Shown in pieces: positions 1 through 9,883 of a stretch of DNA of 64,000 bases. The DNA lies in the NCBI RefSeq assembly GCF_000745015.1, contig NZ_JQNA01000001.1, forward strand, positions 248,001 to 312,000. Reading direction: 5' to 3'. How positions within the stretch are numbered: position 1 is the first letter of the stretch; every line of letters begins with the position of its first letter. A program made the position numbers and the translations under genes. The DNA comes from Burkholderia sp. 9120. Lineage in GTDB: Bacteria > Pseudomonadota > Gammaproteobacteria > Burkholderiales > Burkholderiaceae. Under the pieces are notes generated by a model. The model made no database searches, was not told the origin of the DNA, and worked only from the letters and a program-made list of their open reading frames with translations.

Positions 1-3000
1 GCCGGGCGTGTAGAGCTCGCCCGCCAGGAGCCCCAGGCTGACCGTCTGCGCGGCGTTGGTCGAACTCAGGCGGATGTCGCCGCGGCTCGTGAAGTTCGCC
101 TGACCGAAGTTGTTCAGCTGAAACTGGTTCTCCAGATCGATGAACGACGCGTTCACGTTCAGCGTGCCGTCCGATAGCGTCGCAACCGGGGTGAACGCCG
201 GCGGATTGTTTGCGAGCTTCGGGCCGACCAGCGCGACGTACGGCGCGTCGATAGTCACCGTGGTGCCGAGCGGATTCTGCGGCGCCCCGCCGAGCAGCGT
301 CGTCAGCACCGGCGCGGGGGATGGATTGAGCGGCGTCGGTTGAATGGCCGGCGTCGACAGCAGCGTGGACAACTGGTCCATGCCTATCGCCGCGATCCGC
401 CCCGAGTTCACGGTGACCGAACCCGGCAGCGTCAGGTTGACGTCGCCGGCGAACGCGACCGTCACCGGCGCGACGAGCTTTGCGTCACCCAGCACGAGAT
501 TCGCGATCCCCGAACCGTTCAGACGGTCGGCGGCGAACTGGATCACCCCGTTCGGCGTCCCGAGCGCCTGCCCGGTGGTCGGATCGATGGCCGTGTCGAA
601 ACGCTGTCCCGGCGCGAGGCCCTGCGGCACGAATTGTCCGTCCTGGCGCACGATCAGCGCGGTCGCGCCGGCCACCGTTCCCTTCGTGCCATCGTTCACA
701 TACACACTGGACGAGGCATTCTGCTGCGGCAGGATCGTCAGCGTGCCACCGGCGGCCTGATCGCCGCCTGGCCTGGCGTTGAGCGTGCCGTCGAAGAACA
801 GCCCGCTGGCTGCCCCGAGCGTAATCGAGCCGGCATTGCTCCACACCGGCTGCGACGCGTACGTGCCGTTCGCCTGCAACTGGTCGAAGCTGGCCGATGT
901 GCCCGACACGTCGATCTTCGAACCGGCCTGCGCCACCACGTAGCCGGAGTCGTCGGAGATCGTCACGCTACCGCCTGCGAGCACGCGGCCCGTGTTCGGC
1001 GTCAGCGTCGTCAAGCCGTTCTTCACGGGTGAGGCCAGCGGGTTGGTCAACGCGACGCCGGATACATCGAGCACGGCGTTGGATCCCAACCAGACCGATT
1101 GGGTCGGGCTCGTGAACGTATTGCTTGCGTATTGTCCCGGCAGTTCAAAGCTGCCCGTGGCCGAATCGCCGCTCAGCATGATCGAGCCGCCCGGCGCGAT
1201 CAGCGAGCCGAGCACCGTCACCTGCGCGGGTGAGCCGAGCCCGATACTGGCGCCGGCATCGCCGACGATCGACGCCCCTGGTCCGACGCTCACGCCGCCC
1301 GTCACGCCGGCGTAAACCGGCACCTGGGCGACTCCGCTTGAATCGAGTCGGTGCCAGTTCGCGTAACCGCCCGCGGTCATCGTGAGGCTGGTCGCCTGGC
1401 GGTGATACGCGTCGAGCGGTCCCGGCGTGGTCAGCCCCGCGGCCGACAGACTGGCGCCGCTAACGGTGCGCTGCAATGCGACCGCGTCCGGGATCAGGTT
1501 CTGCTGGGTCAACCGGACCATGGCGCCCGGCGCCACGGTCGCGTCGTAGAAAGCGTTCAGCACGTAATTGCCGAACCCCTGGGTGGCAAAAAAATCGGTC
1601 GGCAGCACCAGGTCCCAGGCCGGCGCTTGCGCCGGATCGCCGCCGATCTGGAACCCCAGCGCCTGCAGCGTCAAGGTGCCGCCGCCCGCAAAACCGGTAC
1701 TCCGGATGGTGCCGTCCATCTGGATTTGCCCCGCCACCGGCTGACTGGCAGGCAGGAATGGCGAGTTGACATCGCCATTGCCAAACGGGTTGCCATTTGC
1801 GGCGTAGGTCAGCAGCGACAGGCTCCCGCCCTTGCCGGCCGGGATGCCGTTCTGCGTCAGCAGTTGACCGTTGGCCTGCATCTCACCGCCGCCGGACACG
1901 TCGAGCACACTGCCCGGCCGCAGCAGGATCGAGCCGGTTCCGTCGGTCACCGTCCCGTTGATGTTCGCGCTATTACCGAGCGTCGACAGCGCGATGCTGC
2001 CGCCGTTGATGAACTGGCTGTTGCCCGGCGTCGTGCCCGGCGCGGCCTGCACGTCGTTGTTCACCCACTGGCCGGCCACGCTGATCAACGCATCGGGACC
2101 GACCGTGATGTTGCTGCCGGTGGTGATAGAGACCGTGCCCGACGGCACGATCAACTGGCCCGCCACCGTCGCGCTGCCGCCAGTCGAACCGTTGAGCTTC
2201 AGGGAACCGCCCGGCTGCAGCGTCAACTTCGTTCCCTCTGACACCAGAAAGCCTTTGCCGCTGCTCTTGTCGCCCGTGAGATCGACGTTCGCGAAGCCCC
2301 CTGCATTCAACGTATCGACCGGCACCACGATGGTCGCGAGCACGTTGTTCGGATCGGTGGCCGACAGTGCATTCAGCGCGGCCGGATTCAGCAACGTGTC
2401 GTATGAAAATCCCGGCGCCAGATCGTCCAGCTTCGGCGCGGCGTTCTGCAGGATCACCAGGTTGAATTCACCCGATGGGGCGCCGTCCCTGCCGTTCTGC
2501 GTCAGGCCGATCACCGCATTTGCCGTCGTGAGTTTCGGATCGACCCCGAGATTGAATGTGCCGCCGGTCGGTAGATCATTGCCCTGGGTCTGCTTCGAAC
2601 CGCCGAACGCCTGCGCGGTGACATCGCCGTCGAGCACCATCGACTGCGACGCGAAAAGATCCAGCGTCCCGGCGTTGCCGCCCACAATGAACTCAGGCTG
2701 ATAAGTCCCGCCGGTCTGCAACGGGTTGTACCAGGTTTTCGTCACGCCCCAGCGCGGGTGGTTCTCGGTGAACTGGCCGGCGATACCCACGAACGTATCG
2801 AGCGGACTCGCCTGGCCGATCGGCACGATCGCGCCGTTCGCGTCGACGAGGCGCGTGGTGTTCAGCATGCCGCCGTCGTAGTGAACGTAGCCGCCGTTCA
2901 GGTTCAGCGACGAACCGGCCGCCGTCATCACCTCGTTGCCCGATAGCATGATGGTGCCGCCGTTGGTGAGCAACTGGTCGACCGTGCGCGGCATGCCGTT

Positions 3001-5067
3001 CACGTAGCCGGACAGATTCAGGATCGGGCTGCCGACCCATTGCAAGCCATCGCCGCGCGTACCCGTGAGCGTGCTGTCGACCACCACGCCCTTCTGACCG
3101 AACAGGAAGCCGTCGCGCAGCAGCGCCGAGTCGGCCAGTTCGTTCTGGCCGATCCGGTCGATCGTGAGCAGGATGCTGGAGATGGGCAGTTCGACGTTCG
3201 CCAGACCGGAGACGTCGATCGTCGCGCCGCTGTCCAGGTAAATACGGCCCGGCACCGCGGTTTGACCGACCGGCGTGGCATAACCGACCACCGACTGGGT
3301 CAGCGCGTTGACGGACACGCTCGAGCCCGGCGCCTCGATCAGCGAGCCGCCCTGAAACCACACGGAGCCCGCGGTCATGGTGATGTTGCCGGCCGTGAAG
3401 ACCGTGCCCGGCGTCGACGTCGCGGTCTGGCCATTGGCATCCGGCATGATTGCCGTCACGGAGTCAGGACCGAAACTCAGCAGGCCGGCACGGCCCGCGC
3501 CGCTGGCAACGCCCGCGCCGGCCGTGAACGGTCCGCGGCCCAGGTAGCCGGCGCTCGCCGGATTGTTCGACTGGTACTCGTCGACCGTTGAGATCGTGAT
3601 GGCGCCCGGCGTATTGACGCTGGTCGTCACCCCCACCACACCGTTCTGCTGCACGTTGCTGCCGAGCAGGTTGACGTTGCCGCGCGCGGCCTGAACGATG
3701 CCGGTATTCGTCAACGTGCCGGCCGGCGTCAGATCGATCGTCTTGCCGCTCGCATCCGTCATGACGATTTGACCGCTCAATTCCGGAAGCAGGACCTGCG
3801 GGTTGGTCGTGGCGCCCACATTGGGCAGGAGGCTCACGCCGATGCCGGCCGCCAGCACCACCTGCCCACCGTCGGCCGTGATCTTGCCGCCGTTGTTCAC
3901 ATTGGGCGCGGCGATCATCACGAAGCCGCCGTCGCTCACATTGCCGTTGGTATGGGTCGTAATCGACGCGCCAGGCGAGATCGTCACGTCGCCCCAGCCC
4001 TGATACTGGCTCAGCGAAGTGAGCTGGATCTTGTTGCCCAGCCCCAACACCTCGTTCGGCACGCCGGTGTGGCCCACCACGCCGCCTGTCGTCGAGTTGC
4101 CCGACTCGGGATAGGCCAGACCGCCCGTGGTGCCCGCCGGCAAGCTCAGGAACTGCTGGTTGCTCGCGACGATGCCCGCGGCGTCCTGCGCGAGCGTGCT
4201 GTCGGTCACCAGCGGCACCTGTTTCACGAGCGTCTGGTTGTAGTCGTTCATGTTCAACAGATCGAGCGACGACGCCACCAGCGCGTGCACATTCACCTGC
4301 GACCCCGCGCCGAACAGAATCCCGTTGCGGTTGATCACATACACCGCGCCCTGCGCGTTGATGTTGCCGAGAATCTGACTCGGTGCGCCGCTCGGATCGA
4401 CGATCCGGTTGAACACCGCCCAGTTGTTCGCGCCGTTCGTCTGCGTGCCGGCCGACTGATCGAAGTTCAGCGTGGTCTGCTTGCCGACGTTCATCGTCTG
4501 CCAGGTCAGCACCGCGTTCTGGCCGGTCTGCGTCACGTTCACGTTGACGTGGCCGCTGCTGTCGACGGTTTGCTGCGGCCCGTTCGCGTTGATCCACAGC
4601 AGCGGACTGGTCGAATCCGTGTTCTGACTGACGAGCGCGCCTTTGCCGTTGTTCACGAAGGTGATGCCCGGCGCCACCTGCAGGCCGCCAGGCGTCAAGC
4701 CGTTGGGCACGTTCGACACCGTCGCCGCGGCGGCCGCCGCTGCCGCGCTTTGCGCGGCGATCTGCGCCGCGATCGCCTGCGCCGCGTGACCGAGATTGCG
4801 AATCGACGGCTGGCTCGCCTGCAGCGCCTGCTGCGGCGACACGCCGAGATTCGGCACACCCGTGCCGCCGTAGCCGCCCGCGCCGCCCGCCGCGTTACGC
4901 GCGGTGGCTTGCCCCAGATTGACGATACCCGCGGCGTGCGCCTGGGTCGTGAATCCCGCCGCCAGGATCAGCGCGACGGCGCGACGCAGCGGCCGCACGT
5001 CGGCGATAAGGACAGTCTGCGAACGATACTGGTGTTGTTGTCGTGCTGCGCGCGCGCGTGCTGCCAT
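1..5067 (-). CDS. Filamentous hemagglutinin-like giant exoprotein (TpsA type), 3' end outside window
   Basis: The reading frame is open for 1689 codons from an ATG at 5067 and leaves the left edge without a stop. The N-terminus has a basic region, a hydrophobic stretch ending in AHA-AG near residue 45 (signal peptide), a Gly/Ala/Gln-rich spacer, then a hemagglutination-activity (TPS) domain with WAVFNRIV and INRNGILFG motifs at about residues 205-245. After that come long Gly/Ser/Thr/Asn-rich beta-helix-like repeats (GGSVTISDDSG, GGSLSLLTYA). Such proteins are secreted surface adhesins, normally exported by a TpsB partner, which is not in the window. It is the last visible gene of a run that starts with pseudopilins and TPR-glycosyltransferases; the 253-bp gap before it may carry its own promoter. 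Many long ORFs on both strands across it are compositional shadows. Confidence 0.9.
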   Translation of the reverse strand, partial: MAARARAARQQHQYRSQTVLIADVRPLRRAVALILAAGFTTQAHAAGIVNLGQATARNAAGGAGGYGGTGVPNLGVSPQQALQASQPSIRNLGHAAQAIAAQIAAQSAAAAAAAATVSNVPNGLTPGGLQVAPGITFVNNGKGALVSQNTDSTSPLLWINANGPQQTVDSSGHVNVNVTQTGQNAVLTWQTMNVGKQTTLNFDQSAGTQTNGANNWAVFNRIVDPSGAPSQILGNINAQGAVYVINRNGILFGAGSQVNVHALVASSLDLLNMNDYNQTLVKQVPLVTDSTLAQDAAGIVASNQQFLSLPAGTTGGLAYPESGNSTTGGVVGHTGVPNEVLGLGNKIQLTSLSQYQGWGDVTISPGASITTHTNGNVSDGGFVMIAAPNVNNGGKITADGGQVVLAAGIGVSLLPNVGATTNPQVLLPELSGQIVMTDASGKTIDLTPAGTLTNTGIVQAARGNVNLLGSNVQQNGVVGVTTSVNTPGAITISTVDEYQSNNPASAGYLGRGPFTAGAGVASGAGRAGLLSFGPDSVTAIMPDANGQTATSTPGTVFTAGNITMTAGSVWFQGGSLIEAPGSSVSVNALTQSVVGYATPVGQTAVPGRIYLDSGATIDVSGLANVELPISSILLTIDRIGQNELADSALLRDGFLFGQKGVVVDSTLTGTRGDGLQWVGSPILNLSGYVNGMPRTVDQLLTNGGTIMLSGNEVMTAAGSSLNLNGGYVHYDGGMLNTTRLVDANGAIVPIGQASPLDTFVGIAGQFTENHPRWGVTKTWYNPLQTGGTYQPEFIVGGNAGTLDLFASQSMVLDGDVTAQAFGGSKQTQGNDLPTGGTFNLGVDPKLTTANAVIGLTQNGRDGAPSGEFNLVILQNAAPKLDDLAPGFSYDTLLNPAALNALSATDPNNVLATIVVPVDTLNAGGFANVDLTGDKSSGKGFLVSEGTKLTLQPGGSLKLNGSTGGSATVAGQLIVPSGTVSITTGSNITVGPDALISVAGQWVNNDVQAAPGTTPGNSQFINGGSIALSTLGNSANINGTVTDGTGSILLRPGSVLDVSGGGEMQANGQLLTQNGIPAGKGGSLSLLTYAANGNPFGNGDVNSPFLPASQPVAGQIQMDGTIRSTGFAGGGTLTLQALGFQIGGDPAQAPAWDLVLPTDFFATQGFGNYVLNAFYDATVAPGAMVRLTQQNLIPDAVALQRTVSGASLSAAGLTTPGPLDAYHRQATSLTMTAGGYANWHRLDSSGVAQVPVYAGVTGGVSVGPGASIVGDAGASIGLGSPAQVTVLGSLIAPGGSIMLSGDSATGSFELPGQYASNTFTSPTQSVWLGSNAVLDVSGVALTNPLASPVKNGLTTLTPNTGRVLAGGSVTISDDSGYVVAQAGSKIDVSGTSASFDQLQANGTYASQPVWSNAGSITLGAASGLFFDGTLNARPGGDQAAGGTLTILPQQNASSSVYVNDGTKGTVAGATALIVRQDGQFVPQGLAPGQRFDTAIDPTTGQALGTPNGVIQFAADRLNGSGIANLVLGDAKLVAPVTVAFAGDVNLTLPGSVTVNSGRIAAIGMDQLSTLLSTPAIQPTPLNPSPAPVLTTLLGGAPQNPLGTTVTIDAPYVALVGPKLANNPPAFTPVATLSDGTLNVNASFIDLENQFQLNNFGQANFTSRGDIRLSSTNAAQTVSLGLLAGELYTPG

Positions 5068-5320
5068 TCTCCACCCCGAAACCTTAGAAGTTGACGACCC
5101 CGTCGCTTGCGCCCACTCTGGCGCCCACGTGAAGCCGCGAATGTCGATTACCCGAATTCCCGATTCTTCGATCTTTCGACCGTTCGCCGACCCCGCGTCG
5201 AACAGCCTGAATCCATCGAAAATACGGGCCGCGCGTGGCAGCGATGTTGCGGCTGTTACGCATCATTTGAGCCGCTTCAAATGGTCCGTAGCTTTTGCTG
5301 CTGTGGGCGGCTTGGGCGGC

Positions 5321-7582
5321 TCATGCCGCTGCTACGTCACGCAACGGCATCATGTCGAGCAACGCGGTGCCAACCCGTTCGATCACCGCCGGCCAGTCGC
5401 CCGGCCGCGACTGACGGAACAGCCGCGCGCTCGGATACCACGGGCTGTCCTCACGTTCGAGCAGCCAGCGCCAGTCGGGCGCGCGCGGCAACAGAATCCA
5501 CACCGGCCTGCCGACCGCGCCCGCCAGATGCGCCACCGACGTATCCACCGAAATCACTACATCGAGCGCATTGATCAACGCGGCGGTGTCCGCAAAATCG
5601 GCAAGCGCATCGTCGAAACACACGACGTCACTCGCCGCCAGCGCGGCGCGATCGCGCTCGCGCACTTGCGGTTGCAGGCTCACGAAGGTTGCATCGAGCG
5701 CGAACAGCGGCGCGAGTTCGGCGAACGACAGCGAGCGGTTTTCATCGTTGTTGTGGCGAGGATTGCCGGACCACGCGAGGCCGATTTTCAGCTTGTGCGG
5801 CGTGGCGATGGCATCGACACGGCGACGCCATTCATCGCGCCGCCGCGCATCGGCGTGCAAATAAGCACCCCGCGCGGGCATCGTGTCGAGCGTCGTGCGG
5901 AAAGCGAGCGGCAGGCTCATCAACGGAACCTGAAAATCGAACGGCGGTATCGCATCGTCTTCGCTGACGATGCAACTCACGTCGCTCAACGACGCCAGCA
6001 GCGTCGCCAGTTCGCGCGGCGCCTGCAGGATCACCGTCGCGCCTTTCGCATGAACGAGGCTCGCGTAGCGGCAGAATTGCAGCGTGTCGCCGTAGCCCTG
6101 CTCCGCATGCAGCAGCACGGTCCTGCCCGCAATCGGCTCGACGCCGAGCCACAGCGGACGATCGGCGTGACGCCGGTTCAACGCGACGTCGGTGGCGTGC
6201 CAGCGCGCTTCGTGCAGTGCCCAGCCGGTTGCCATGTCGCCCATCAGCAAACGGCAGTACGCCTCGGAGCGGCGCGCCGCGCCATGATGCGGATCGCGTT
6301 CGCAGGCCTGCACGTAGGCACGCAGCGCGGCTTCGTGCTCACCGATCTGCTGCAAGGCGACCGCGCGCGTATAGAGATGTTGCGCAGTGTCGGCGGGCGC
6401 GCAGGCGGCTTTCGCGTGACTGTCCATCGCCTCGTCGTAGCGCGAGAGTTGTTGCAGCGTGACGGCGCGGTTGTACAGCAACTCGGGATGCGCGCCGGTC
6501 AGCGCGAGCGCGCGGTCGTAGTCGTCGAGCGCTTCGTCGTGGCGGCCAAGCGCGCACAATGCCGCCGCATGGTTGCGCAGCGCGTCGATATGTTCGGGGG
6601 CGCGTTTGAGCGCTTCACTGTAGGCCTCGGCCGCCTCCTGATGACGGTCGAGACCGAGCAGTGCGTTGCCGCGTCCCACCCACGCCGTCGACTGCTCGCG
6701 ATCGATGGCAAGCAGCCGGTCGCAGCGTCGCAGCAGTTCCGCGCGCGCATGCAGCATGTCGAGCGCGACGCAGCTTGCGTATAGCAACGCGGTGTCGTCG
6801 GGCGCGAGTTGCAGGCCTTCGTCGAGGATCGTCAGCGCCTCAGTGGCACGCCCCAGTTCGGTCAACGCGATGCCCGTGGCCAGCAGCAACGCCGGACTGC
6901 GCCCGCAGATCACCATCGCCAGCCGGTATTGCCGCAACGCTTCGTCATGACGGCCGACTTCACGCAGCGCGTGACCGTGCTCGGCGTGCGCGGCGGCGTC
7001 GTTGGCATCGAGATTCAGCGCGCGCTCCAGGCTGATCAAGGCATCGGCAGGACGACCCAGCGCGCGCAACGCGGCGCCGCGGCGGCTCCACGCCTGGGCT
7101 TGCGCGGGCGCGCGTTGCAGCGAACGGTCGTAGGCTGCGATCGCTTCGTCGAAGCGTTCGAGTCCCAGCAGCGCATCGCCGACCGCCGTGTGAGCGGGCG
7201 GATGCGCGGGATCGAGTTTCAACGCTTCGTCGAGTACGGCGAGCGCGTCGCGATAGCGGCCCACGCCGACCAGCGCCGCGCCGTGATTCGTGAAGTTCCA
7301 GGCTTGCCGCAAACCCGCGCGCATCGAGCGCGCGATCAGCGGCTCCGCGCGCGCTGCGTCGCCCTGACGCAGACAGACGAGTCCCAGCAGATGGAGCGCT
7401 TCGACGTTGTCGGGCGAGAGAGTCAGCACGCCTTCGTACAGACGCCGCGCCGCGCCGAGGTCATTCCTCTCCAGCAGCGCGCGCGCATTGCGCAACGAAT
7501 CGGCGATAGCCACCTGCACGGCACTCCCGTTCGCCACCGGCGCAAACGAAGAAGCGGCGTCCTGCGCTCTTTGCCGGTTCAT
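5321..7582 (-). CDS. TPR protein with C-terminal GT9-like glycosyltransferase domain (paralogue 1)
   Basis: 753 residues. The N-terminal ~450 residues are tandem tetratricopeptide repeats (for example LGLVCLRQGDAARAEPLI, ALERALNLDANDAAAHAEHG). The C-terminal ~290 residues resemble heptosyltransferase-type GT-B folds, with LLHAEQGYGDTLQFCRY, KIGLAWSGNPRHNNDENRS and VISVDTSVAHLAGAVGRPVW motifs. The start is the ATG overlapping the stop of the preceding paralogue by 4 bp (ATGA), so a longer in-frame extension upstream is rejected. The same architecture occurs three times in a row here, just before the giant exoprotein, which suggests these enzymes glycosylate that adhesin in the cytoplasm before export. 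The sugar donor and target are unknown. Confidence 0.88.
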   Translation of the reverse strand: MNRQRAQDAASSFAPVANGSAVQVAIADSLRNARALLERNDLGAARRLYEGVLTLSPDNVEALHLLGLVCLRQGDAARAEPLIARSMRAGLRQAWNFTNHGAALVGVGRYRDALAVLDEALKLDPAHPPAHTAVGDALLGLERFDEAIAAYDRSLQRAPAQAQAWSRRGAALRALGRPADALISLERALNLDANDAAAHAEHGHALREVGRHDEALRQYRLAMVICGRSPALLLATGIALTELGRATEALTILDEGLQLAPDDTALLYASCVALDMLHARAELLRRCDRLLAIDREQSTAWVGRGNALLGLDRHQEAAEAYSEALKRAPEHIDALRNHAAALCALGRHDEALDDYDRALALTGAHPELLYNRAVTLQQLSRYDEAMDSHAKAACAPADTAQHLYTRAVALQQIGEHEAALRAYVQACERDPHHGAARRSEAYCRLLMGDMATGWALHEARWHATDVALNRRHADRPLWLGVEPIAGRTVLLHAEQGYGDTLQFCRYASLVHAKGATVILQAPRELATLLASLSDVSCIVSEDDAIPPFDFQVPLMSLPLAFRTTLDTMPARGAYLHADARRRDEWRRRVDAIATPHKLKIGLAWSGNPRHNNDENRSLSFAELAPLFALDATFVSLQPQVRERDRAALAASDVVCFDDALADFADTAALINALDVVISVDTSVAHLAGAVGRPVWILLPRAPDWRWLLEREDSPWYPSARLFRQSRPGDWPAVIERVGTALLDMMPLRDVAAA

Positions 7583-9834
7583 CGACCCGCTCCATTCACG
7601 AGCCCAGGCAACGCCGCCTTTACGGCTTCGACCACCGGCGCCCAGTTCCCCGCCTCGGTTTGGCCGAAAAGTCGCGCGCCGGGATACCACGGGTTGTCGT
7701 CGCGATCGAGCATCCAGCGGAAGTCCGGCGTATGCGGCAACAAGACCGCAAGCGGCCGCCCCAACGCGCCCGCAAGATGCGCGACTGACGTATCGACACT
7801 CACCACGTAATCCATCAGCGCGGTCAGCGCGGCCGTGTCGGCAAAGTCCTCGATCTGATCGCCGACGTGACGGAGCGGACTCGCGGCGAGCGCTGTTTGA
7901 TCTTCGTCGCGGACCACCTTTTGCAGACTGATCCAGTCGAACGCGTCGTCGAGTAGCGGCAGCAGATCGGCGAGCGGCATTGACCGGTTGCGGTCGTTCA
8001 GATGCAGCGGATTGCCCGACCACACGAGGCCGATACGCGGCCGTTGCGACATACCCAGCCGCTCGACCCAACGCGCGACGTGTGCAGGATCGGCCAGCAA
8101 ATACGGCACCTCGGCGGGAATCGACGCCTGTTCAGTGCGGAACTCGAGCGGCAGACTCAGCAACGGACAATGCAGATCGAACGGCGGCAGCGGCCCGCCG
8201 CGCATGACCACTGTGTCGACGCCGTCGAGGCTCTCCAGCAGCCCGGTCAACTCACGCTGCACTTCGAGCACGACCGTGGCACCGAGCGCCTTCACGAGCG
8301 GCACATAGCGGCAGAATTGCAGCGTGTCGCCGAGGCCCTGCTCCGCATACAGCAGGATGGTGCGGCCCGCGAGCGGCATGCCGTGAGTCCACCTCGACTG
8401 CACGAACTCGCGGCGGCTGCCGTCGAGTTGCGCGTCGCGCCAGCGCCATTCGTATTCGCTCCAGCCGGCCTCGAAGTCGCCGATCGACAGACACAGAAAC
8501 GCGCGCATGCAGTGCGCGAGCACGTAGTCCGGATCGATGTCGATAGCCTGCGCGTAGGCCGCTTTCGCTTCTTCATGCCGTCGCAAGGAGCGCAGCGCAT
8601 TGCCGGTGTGAAAATGCGCGAGCTTGTCGCGCGGTGTTGTGTCCAGCACGCGCGCGAAATCGCCGAGCGCGTCCTCATAACGGTGCGTTTCCAGCGACAC
8701 ACGCCCGCGCGTGAACCACGCGGGCACGTAGTCCGATTCGAGCGCGAGCGCGCGTTCGCAGGCCTGCCGCGCGTCGTCGTAACGCTTGATGCTGATCAGC
8801 GCGCTAGCGTAATTGCACAACACGCCGACACTGTCCGGTTCGACGTCGAGAGAGCGCGCATAGCTCTGCGCGCCGTCGCCGTCGCGGCCCAGATGACACG
8901 CCGCGTTGCCCCGGTTCGCGTGCGCCTTCGCATGATTCGGCTCGATGGCGAGCACGCGGTCGCAACGCGCGAGGGTTTCCCGATGCCGTCCAAGCTGTTC
9001 CAGCGCGACCGAACTGTTGTAGATCGCCTCCACGAAACTCGGGCTCGCCGCCATCGCCGCGTTGAAATCGGCGAGCGCGTTGCCGGGTTCGTGCAGATCG
9101 AGAAACGCGACGCCTCTCAGGAACAGCACCTCTGCACTGCCCGGCACGAGCGACAACGCCAGACCGTAGTTATCCGTCGCGTGCTGGAAACGGCCCAGCT
9201 CGCGCAACACGCGTCCACGTTCGCGCAGCACGTCGAAGGAACGGCCGGCTATCGACAACGCACGGTCGCAGCAGACCATTGCGTCGGTGCAACGCCCCAG
9301 CGCGCGCAGCGATTCGCTGCGCTTGAGCAGCGCCTCGGCGGAACCCGGATTGATGTCGAACAAACGGTCGTATGCGGCGAGCGCATCGTCGTGACGGCCC
9401 AGTTGCGCGAGCAGACCCGCGCGTTGGAACAGCGCGCGTTGATGGCCGGGATTGAGCGCCAGCGCTTCATCGAGTCGTGACAGCGCGTCTTGCGTCCGCC
9501 CGAGACCCAGCAGCACGGCAGAGTGATTGGTGAGCGCCAGCGCGACCGGTTGCCGCTCGATCGAGAGGCTCATCAACGCATTGGCTTCCTCTAACCGTCC
9601 TTGCTGGAAACGCACCGCGCCGAGCAGATGCAGCGCTTCCGCATGCGCGGGGTCGAGCATCAGCAACTCGGCATACGCGGCTTCCGCTTTGTCGAGGCCG
9701 CCCTCGGTGTGCGCCTTGCGCGCCCGTTGCAACAGACGGTCGAGCTGCGCGGCGTCGGGCTTCGGGACCTCGTCTCGCGCCCGCGCGGAATCTGTCTGGA
9801 TCGCGAGCGTCGTCCCTTCCCCATTCGATGTCAT
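7579..9834 (-). CDS. TPR protein with C-terminal GT9-like glycosyltransferase domain (paralogue 2)
   Basis: 751 residues with the same layout as its neighbours: about twelve TPR units (ALHLLGAVRFQQGRLEEANA, AYDRLFDINPGSAEALLKR and others), then the GT9-like part with ILLYAEQGLGDTLQFCRY, RIGLVWSGNPLHLNDRNRS and VVSVDTSVAHLAGALGRPLAV. The ATG at 9834 has an AGGGG element upstream. Its TGA overlaps the next ATG by 4 bp, showing translational coupling. The three copies are clearly diverged from each other, so the duplication is old and they may act on different sites or use different sugars. Confidence 0.88.
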   Translation of the reverse strand: MTSNGEGTTLAIQTDSARARDEVPKPDAAQLDRLLQRARKAHTEGGLDKAEAAYAELLMLDPAHAEALHLLGAVRFQQGRLEEANALMSLSIERQPVALALTNHSAVLLGLGRTQDALSRLDEALALNPGHQRALFQRAGLLAQLGRHDDALAAYDRLFDINPGSAEALLKRSESLRALGRCTDAMVCCDRALSIAGRSFDVLRERGRVLRELGRFQHATDNYGLALSLVPGSAEVLFLRGVAFLDLHEPGNALADFNAAMAASPSFVEAIYNSSVALEQLGRHRETLARCDRVLAIEPNHAKAHANRGNAACHLGRDGDGAQSYARSLDVEPDSVGVLCNYASALISIKRYDDARQACERALALESDYVPAWFTRGRVSLETHRYEDALGDFARVLDTTPRDKLAHFHTGNALRSLRRHEEAKAAYAQAIDIDPDYVLAHCMRAFLCLSIGDFEAGWSEYEWRWRDAQLDGSRREFVQSRWTHGMPLAGRTILLYAEQGLGDTLQFCRYVPLVKALGATVVLEVQRELTGLLESLDGVDTVVMRGGPLPPFDLHCPLLSLPLEFRTEQASIPAEVPYLLADPAHVARWVERLGMSQRPRIGLVWSGNPLHLNDRNRSMPLADLLPLLDDAFDWISLQKVVRDEDQTALAASPLRHVGDQIEDFADTAALTALMDYVVSVDTSVAHLAGALGRPLAVLLPHTPDFRWMLDRDDNPWYPGARLFGQTEAGNWAPVVEAVKAALPGLVNGAGR

Positions 9835-9883
9835 TGTTTCGGCCCCTGTTGCCGCGCTCGCGCCCGGCGTTTTTCCGTCGAGT

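Noticed and set aside
3464..5094. Long Arg/His/Asp-rich ORFs on both strands (3464-4597 minus, 3769-5094 plus, 4904-6784 plus)
   Set aside because: They lie antisense or out of frame to the exoprotein and TPR genes, have low-complexity Arg/His composition and no family motifs; they arise from high GC at third codon positions.
7583..8071. 163-residue N-terminal extension of TPR paralogue 1
   Set aside because: It overlaps paralogue 2 in another frame and has shadow-like composition; the ATGA overlap gives the real start at 7582.
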